Assembly (NCBI RefSeq): GCF_000716435.1
Contig: NZ_JNWO01000031.1
Coordinates: forward strand, 51,926 to 115,925
Direction: 5' to 3'
Length of the DNA: 64,000 nt
Origin: Streptomyces xylophagus
Lineage (GTDB): Bacteria > Actinomycetota > Actinomycetes > Streptomycetales > Streptomycetaceae
Shown: one piece after another, positions 59,888 to 64,000 of the stretch
Position numbering within the stretch: position 1 is the first letter of the stretch
Layout of the letters: each line of letters begins with the position of its first letter
Translations under genes and position numbers: made by a program
Notes under the pieces: generated by a model
Told to the model about the DNA's origin: nothing
Database searches by the model: none
The model's input: the letters and a program-made list of their open reading frames with translations, nothing else

Positions 59888-60682
59888 TCACGCGCGTCTC
59901 GCGTGCGGCTTGCGGGCGTCGAAGAGGTGGCGGGTGCTGTGGGTCACGAACGGGCCCGTGGCCTCGATCTGCTCGTGCAGGGCGCGGAGTTGGGGCTCGT
60001 AGGCCTCGACCGTGAAGTCGGGGACCATCCAGATCACCTTGCGGAGGAAGTGGACGACGGCCGCGATGTCGTAGAACTCCATGCGCAGCCGCTCGGCGGG
60101 CAGGTTGACGATCTCCAGGCCGGCGGCCTCGGCCTCGGCCCGCTCGCGCTCGGGGTCTCGGGCGCCGCTCACCCCTTCCGGCTGGGGGCCGAGGAAGTGC
60201 TCGACGAGTTCGACGGCGCTGCGGGGGCCCACGTGTTGGGCGAAGTAGGTGCCGCCCGGGCGCAGGACGCGGGCGATCTCGGGCCAGTTGGAGCGGACCG
60301 GATGGCGGCTCAGGACGAGGTCGAAGGCGGCGTCGGCGAAGGGCAGCGGGGCGTCCTCGGCCGCGGCGACCACCACGACACCGCGCGAGCGGAGCAGGGC
60401 GGTGGCCTTGGCGACGTTCGGCGGCCAGCCCTCGGTGGCGGCGGCGAGCATCGGTGGCTGAGCGGCGGCCCGGCTCAGGGCGAAGTCGAAGACCTCGCCT
60501 CCGCCGGTCTGGACGTCCAGGACGGTGTTCGCCCAGGTGAGACGGTCCCCGGCGGTGCGCGCGTACCCCCACGAAGGGCGTGCCTCGGTGGCCCGACCCT
60601 CGAACCAGGAGAAGTCCCAGCCCTCGGTGGGGACGGCGAGGCCTTCGGCGACGAGGTCCTCGAAGCTCCTGCTGTTGTCCAT
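59888..60682 (-). CDS. SAM-dependent methyltransferase
   Basis: This 264-residue class I methyltransferase has motif I in TVLDVQTGGGEVFDFAL (about 50-65), an acidic end of strand two, and later LPFADAAFDLVLSRHPVR (about 110-125) with the usual VLRPGGTYFAQHV. The sequence AAAQPPMLAAATEGWPPNVAKA fits the SAM loop. The target is unknown. The ATG at 60682 is divergent from the DinB gene. Confidence 0.88.
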   Translation of the reverse strand: MDNSRSFEDLVAEGLAVPTEGWDFSWFEGRATEARPSWGYARTAGDRLTWANTVLDVQTGGGEVFDFALSRAAAQPPMLAAATEGWPPNVAKATALLRSRGVVVVAAAEDAPLPFADAAFDLVLSRHPVRSNWPEIARVLRPGGTYFAQHVGPRSAVELVEHFLGPQPEGVSGARDPERERAEAEAAGLEIVNLPAERLRMEFYDIAAVVHFLRKVIWMVPDFTVEAYEPQLRALHEQIEATGPFVTHSTRHLFDARKPHARRA

Positions 60683-60732
60683 GGGGCGATGGTCGCAGGG
60701 CGTTGTCAGTGGGCGCTGCTACTTTTCGAAGC

Positions 60733-61281
60733 ATGGCGAACGACGGGGACGACAACGGAGTCAATGCGGACAACACCGGCACGGGCCTGCCGTACCACGG
60801 CGACGAGAAGGCGACGCTGCACGCGAGCCTTGACCGGGTCCGGGACGCGGTGCTGTGGAAGCTCGACGGCCTGGACGAGGAGCAGGCCAGACGCCCGATG
60901 ACCCCCTCGGGCACGAGTCTGCTCGGGCTGGTGAAGCATCTGGCGTCGGTGGAGTACGGCTATTTCGTGGAGAGTTACGGCCGCGAGGTGGAGCCGCTGT
61001 GGTTCGACGCGTACAAGGGCGAGGACATGGCCGCGGCCCCGGACGAGACGACGGAACAGATCGTCGCCTTCTACGGCCGTGCGCGCGCCGCCGCCGACCG
61101 CACGATCACGGAGCTGCCGCTGGACGCGGTCGGCCGACCGCCGTGGCGCGAGCACTCCGTGTCGCTGCGCTGGGTGCTGGTCGATCTGATCGAGGAGACG
61201 GCGAGACACGCGGGGCACATGGACATCGTGCGGGAACTCGTCGACGGGGCGGCCGGCGATCACCGGCCGTCGGACGCCTGA
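60733..61281 (+). CDS. DinB/DUF664-family protein
   Basis: This 182-residue protein starts at ATG 60733; the in-frame extension to 60580 runs through the divergent gene's start. It has the four-helix DinB fold signatures, with metal-ligand His residues in LLGLVKHLASVEYGYFVE (about 65-82) and ETARHAGHMDIVREL (about 155-170). Members are metal-dependent transferases or unknown; none of the chemistry can be fixed from sequence. Confidence 0.9.
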   Translation: MANDGDDNGVNADNTGTGLPYHGDEKATLHASLDRVRDAVLWKLDGLDEEQARRPMTPSGTSLLGLVKHLASVEYGYFVESYGREVEPLWFDAYKGEDMAAAPDETTEQIVAFYGRARAAADRTITELPLDAVGRPPWREHSVSLRWVLVDLIEETARHAGHMDIVRELVDGAAGDHRPSDA

Positions 61282-61287
61282 CCGGAG

Positions 61288-62160
61288 TCACGGCACGAGT
61301 GCCCTGACCTCCTCCGCCGCGAAGCGTACGAAGCCCTCCGGGTCGGGTTCGTCGCCGGTGGGCTGGAGGACGACCGTGTCGGCGCCGGCCTCCGCGAGCC
61401 GCTGGACGGCTTTTGCCACGGCACCCGCGTCGCCGGCGACCCCGAGGTCGGGGACCGACTCCAGGCCCTCGTCGGCGAGTTCGGCGCGCAGTCGGGCGGC
61501 GGCGTCGGGTCCGGTGGCGGTGAGGAGATAGACGACCACCTTGTGCGGCTCGGTGCGGCCGGCCGACTCCCGCCCCTCGTCGATGAGTTGACGGGCCCGG
61601 CGGACACCGTCCGGCGTGGTGCTCGAGGTGAGGATCGTGCCGTCGGCGGCCGCGCCGGAGAGGCGGAGGGTGCGGGGGCCGGTGGCGCCGGCGAGGATCT
61701 CGACGGGACCCTCCGGCGGCCAGTCGAGGCCGACGTCGTCGAGCGTGACGTAGCGTCCGTCGGTCGTGAGCCGCTCCCCGCGCAACAGGGCGCGCAGCGC
61801 GTCGAGATGCTCGCGCAGCAGCGTCACCGGGGATTCGGCACGCGCCCCGACCTGTCCCATCCAGTCCTGTACGCCGTGGCCGACGCCGAGGATCGCGCGC
61901 CCCGGGAACAGCCGGTGCAGGGTGGCGGCCTCCATGGCCGTGATGGCGACATTCCGCAGCGGGACCGGCAGCAGTCCCACCCCGACCCGCACCCGCTCGC
62001 TCCACGCGAGGGCGGCCGCGGCGGCCGAGATCCCGCCTTCCCGGAAGCAGTCCTCCCAGAGCCAGAGCTCTTCGAGCCCGGTGGCATCGGCGAGTCGGAC
62101 CACGGCTCGCAGTCGCTCGGGGGGAAGTTGGGGCCGGAACACAGCGCCGAGTCCAGTCAT
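61288..62160 (-). CDS. LLM-class F420/FMN-dependent oxidoreductase
   Basis: This 290-residue protein is a luciferase-like TIM barrel. The core includes GLEELWLWEDCFREGG, ERVRVGVGLLPVPLRNVAITAMEAATLHRLFPGRAILGVGHGVQDWM, and LAGATGPRTLRLSGAAADGTIL. In actinobacteria many of these use F420. The ATG at 62160 is well placed; the next gene lies about 40 bases away. Confidence 0.92.
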   Translation of the reverse strand: MTGLGAVFRPQLPPERLRAVVRLADATGLEELWLWEDCFREGGISAAAAALAWSERVRVGVGLLPVPLRNVAITAMEAATLHRLFPGRAILGVGHGVQDWMGQVGARAESPVTLLREHLDALRALLRGERLTTDGRYVTLDDVGLDWPPEGPVEILAGATGPRTLRLSGAAADGTILTSSTTPDGVRRARQLIDEGRESAGRTEPHKVVVYLLTATGPDAAARLRAELADEGLESVPDLGVAGDAGAVAKAVQRLAEAGADTVVLQPTGDEPDPEGFVRFAAEEVRALVP

Positions 62161-62200
62161 GGGTTCTTCCTACCTGGCGGGGGCGGGGCGGACAACAGCT

Positions 62201-62719
62201 TTACGCGTCGGCGAGGTCGGGGCGCGCCCGCTCGTAGCGCAGGAGGACGACTCCGTTGCCGAAGGTGCGGGTTTCGGTGAGGCGGAGTGCGGTGTGGGTG
62301 TCGGCCTCGGGGAACATGCGCTTGCCGCGGCCGATGAGGACGGGGTGGACGTACACCTTGATCTCGTCGACGAGGTCGAGCCGGAGGAAGGTGGCGGCGA
62401 GGTCGGCGCCGCCGAGGCCGAGGTCGCCGCCGGGCTGTTCCTTGAGGGCCCGTACTTCCTCGGGGACGACCTCGCTCACGATGGTCGTGTTCCACTCGGC
62501 GACGACCGCGGGGGTGTCCGGGTCCGCGTCGGCGGTGGGCCAGTAGGCGGCCATCAGTTCGTGGGTGACACGGCCGTCGACGAAGGCGCCCAGGGGTCTG
62601 AGGGTGTCGTTCATGTGCTGGTGGAGTTCTTCGTCGACCAGGTGCCAGCCGATGTCCCGGTCGGGGCCCTCCATATAGCCGTCGAGGGATACGGACATCA
62701 TCAGGCTGATCTTCCGCAC
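62201..62719 (-). CDS. Dihydrofolate reductase-like (RibD C-terminal family) protein
   Basis: This 172-residue protein has the RibD C-terminal/DHFR-like fold with MRKISLMMSVSLDGYMEGPDRDIGWHLVD, GAFVDGRVTHELMAAYW, GLGGADLAATFLRLDLVDEIKVYVHPVLIGRGKRMFPE. It binds NADPH; the substrate is unknown and it is not the housekeeping folate enzyme. GTG start at 62719. Confidence 0.9.
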   Translation of the reverse strand: MRKISLMMSVSLDGYMEGPDRDIGWHLVDEELHQHMNDTLRPLGAFVDGRVTHELMAAYWPTADADPDTPAVVAEWNTTIVSEVVPEEVRALKEQPGGDLGLGGADLAATFLRLDLVDEIKVYVHPVLIGRGKRMFPEADTHTALRLTETRTFGNGVVLLRYERARPDLADA

Positions 62720-62764
62720 GGGTGCACCACCTGGTTCGTCACCGGTTCCGGGTTCACCACCGTC

Positions 62765-63580
62765 TCACGCCACCGCGAACGCACCCAGCAGCAGACCCGT
62801 GAACGCGCCCCCGAGCATGAACGGCCCCAGCGGGATCGCCGTCTTACGGCCGGCCCGGCGCAGGGCGACCATGCCGAGGCCGTACACCGCGCCGTACAGC
62901 ACCCCCGCGAAGGCACCCGTGACGAGCACCGGCCAGCCGTACCAGCCGAGGGCGGTGCCGAGGCCGAGGGCGAGTTTCACGTCGCCGAAGCCCATGCCGG
63001 CCGGGTTGATGAGGTACAGCACCAAGTACGTGGCGCCGAGCGCGAGTCCGCCGAGCAGGGCGGTGGGCCAGGAACCGGCGTCGGCGGGGAGCACGGCCGC
63101 GATGCCGAGGAGGGCGAGGGTGGCCGCGGCGAGGGGGAGGGTGAGGACGTCGGGGAGGCGGTGGACGCGGTGGTCGACCAACGCGAGCAGGACGGCGACG
63201 GGGGCGGCGAGCAGCCAGACGACGAGTTCGGGGCGGGGGCCGGTGGCCGCGGCGAGGCCGGCGCAGATGAGGGCGGTCGCGGTGGACACGACGGGGGTGC
63301 GGGGGCCGTAGGGGCCGCAGAGGGTGTCGGTCGGGGGCGGCGTCGGGCCGTACGAGTGGGCGGTGTCGGTGCAGTGGGCGCGGCCCAGCCAGCCGTTGAA
63401 CGTGCCCTGGATGGGGTGGCCGTCGGGGCACTCCCCGTTCCAGGGTTCCTCGGGGTCCACGGAGAGGCGGTGGGCGGCGCGGGGCAGCAGGAGGCCCGAC
63501 CACGCGCCCCAGAGGGCACCCACGAGGATCAGAATCAGGCGCACGCCGGGACGATATCCGGATACGGCGGGCGAGGGCAT
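62765..63580 (-). CDS. Prepilin peptidase (A24 family)
   Basis: This 271-residue membrane protein starts at ATG 63580 (a longer frame to 63634 is less likely). It has an N-terminal membrane segment, a loop with two or so Cys that may bind zinc (ECPDGHPIQGTFNGWLGRAHC), and several membrane segments with the two catalytic Asp regions, ALVDHRVHRLPD and GMGFGDVKLALGLG. It cleaves type IV pilin-like leader peptides. No pilin genes are next to it. Confidence 0.88.
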   Translation of the reverse strand: MPSPAVSGYRPGVRLILILVGALWGAWSGLLLPRAAHRLSVDPEEPWNGECPDGHPIQGTFNGWLGRAHCTDTAHSYGPTPPPTDTLCGPYGPRTPVVSTATALICAGLAAATGPRPELVVWLLAAPVAVLLALVDHRVHRLPDVLTLPLAAATLALLGIAAVLPADAGSWPTALLGGLALGATYLVLYLINPAGMGFGDVKLALGLGTALGWYGWPVLVTGAFAGVLYGAVYGLGMVALRRAGRKTAIPLGPFMLGGAFTGLLLGAFAVA

Positions 63581-63667
63581 GGGTCCGTGGACCCATGTAG
63601 GGCCTACTCCCGTGTGGATACGGTCGGTTGACACCGGAACCGTTGTGGCGCAGGAAGGTGACCTGAC

Positions 63668-63965
63668 ATGGGGCGACGCTGGAGTGACGGGCGGGGCAAG
63701 CTCATCGTGCAGGGGGTTGCGGGGGCGGTCGCGGTGCGGCTGGAGCTCGCGACCTCGTACCGGGCGCGGACGAAGGGGCTGCTCGGCCGGGACGGGATCG
63801 ACGGGGCGATGCTGCTCTCACCGGCGAGCAGTGTGCACACGTTCCGGATGCGGTTCCCGATCGATGTGGCGTACCTGGACCGGAACCTGGAGGTCGTCGC
63901 CGTCCACACGATGAAACCGGGGCGGCTGGGGCTGCCGCGGTTCCGGTCCCGGCATGTGCTGGAGG
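63668..63965 (+). CDS. DUF192 protein, 3' truncated by contig end
   Basis: ATG 63668 opens a small protein whose core ARTKGLLGRDGIDGAMLLSPASSVHTFRMRFPIDVAYLD... fits DUF192, a cupin-like domain of about 110-120 residues. Only about 99 codons of genuine sequence remain before adapter sequence begins at 63966, so the C-terminus is missing. There is no signal peptide in this form. The role is unknown. Confidence 0.8.
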
Positions 63966-64000
63966 CTGTCTCTTATACACATCTGACGCTGCCGACGACT
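63966..64000. other. Nextera transposase adapter sequence (artefact)
   Basis: Bases 63966-63984 are the 19-base mosaic end used in Nextera libraries (CTGTCTCTTATACACATCT), and 63985-63998 continue as the Read 1 side adapter (GACGCTGCCGACGA). This is library sequence, not genome, and truncates the DUF192 gene. Confidence 0.97.

Noticed and set aside
59799..60000. Plus-strand gene with a GGAGG site overlapping the methyltransferase end
   Set aside because: The product is not recognised, is antisense to a well-supported gene and becomes Arg/Gly-rich as expected of a shadow frame.

Overview
The window is high-GC actinobacterial DNA, almost certainly a Streptomyces chromosome. The evidence is the G/C-ending codon use, frequent GTG starts, a WhiB-family regulator, a very large SARP/AfsR-type regulator, DUF4245, DUF6542, DUF1707 and DUF402 proteins, a polyphosphate glucokinase, and a housekeeping order (ychF, ppgK, ispH, xseA/xseB, glpX, whiB-like, class I fumarase, fumC) that I recall from Streptomyces genomes but could not check here. 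The last 35 bases are Nextera sequencing adapter, so the right edge is a contig end.

Layout. 1-5.85 kb: a 5'-truncated lytic-transglycosylase-like membrane protein, an unknown protein, an ECF-type sigma factor and a 1091-residue SARP regulator whose linker carries 96-bp tandem repeats. 6.2-14.6 kb: a genomic island with a tyrosine integrase, an RHH/PIN toxin-antitoxin pair, an ISAs1-type transposase relic, a compact three-gene AT-rich operon (unknown coiled-coil protein, HSPA12-like Hsp70, GrpE-like protein) and an IS1380-type relic. 14.6-35.4 kb: core genome with ychF, ppgK, ispH, an APC permease, xseAB, a nitroreductase, glpX, a WhiB-like protein, two unrelated fumarases, a SpoIIE-type phosphatase and a catalase.

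35.4-44.9 kb: a disrupted region. The 3' end of a bifunctional penicillin-binding protein (PBP) gene occurs twice, in diverged copies, on either side of an IS5-family element and a roughly 6-kb cassette. The cassette holds a DUF1906 glycoside-hydrolase-like protein, a membrane protein, an exported M15-like protein lacking zinc ligands, a lipoprotein and a small secreted protein. The main PBP gene is out of frame exactly where homology between the two copies ends.

45-64 kb: an SPFH protein with an RHH partner, a PadR-controlled ABC exporter, roadblock-type proteins, oxyR divergent from ahpC-ahpD (ahpD has an in-frame stop at codon 7), an AI-2E-type permease, a small lytic transglycosylase, PhoH, undecaprenyl diphosphate synthase, a methyltransferase, a DinB protein, an LLM flavin oxidoreductase, a DHFR-like reductase, a prepilin peptidase and a truncated DUF192 protein.

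How the genes work together. The core parts supply central carbon metabolism (GlpX, two fumarases, PpgK), isoprenoid and cell-wall precursors (IspH, UppS), DNA repair (XseAB) and oxidative-stress defence (catalase, OxyR, AhpC). The best candidates for an undescribed system are the HSPA12-like Hsp70/GrpE-like/coiled-coil operon in the island and the DUF1906 cassette inserted at the PBP gene. All functional statements rest on sequence motifs and remembered family features; no database search was run.
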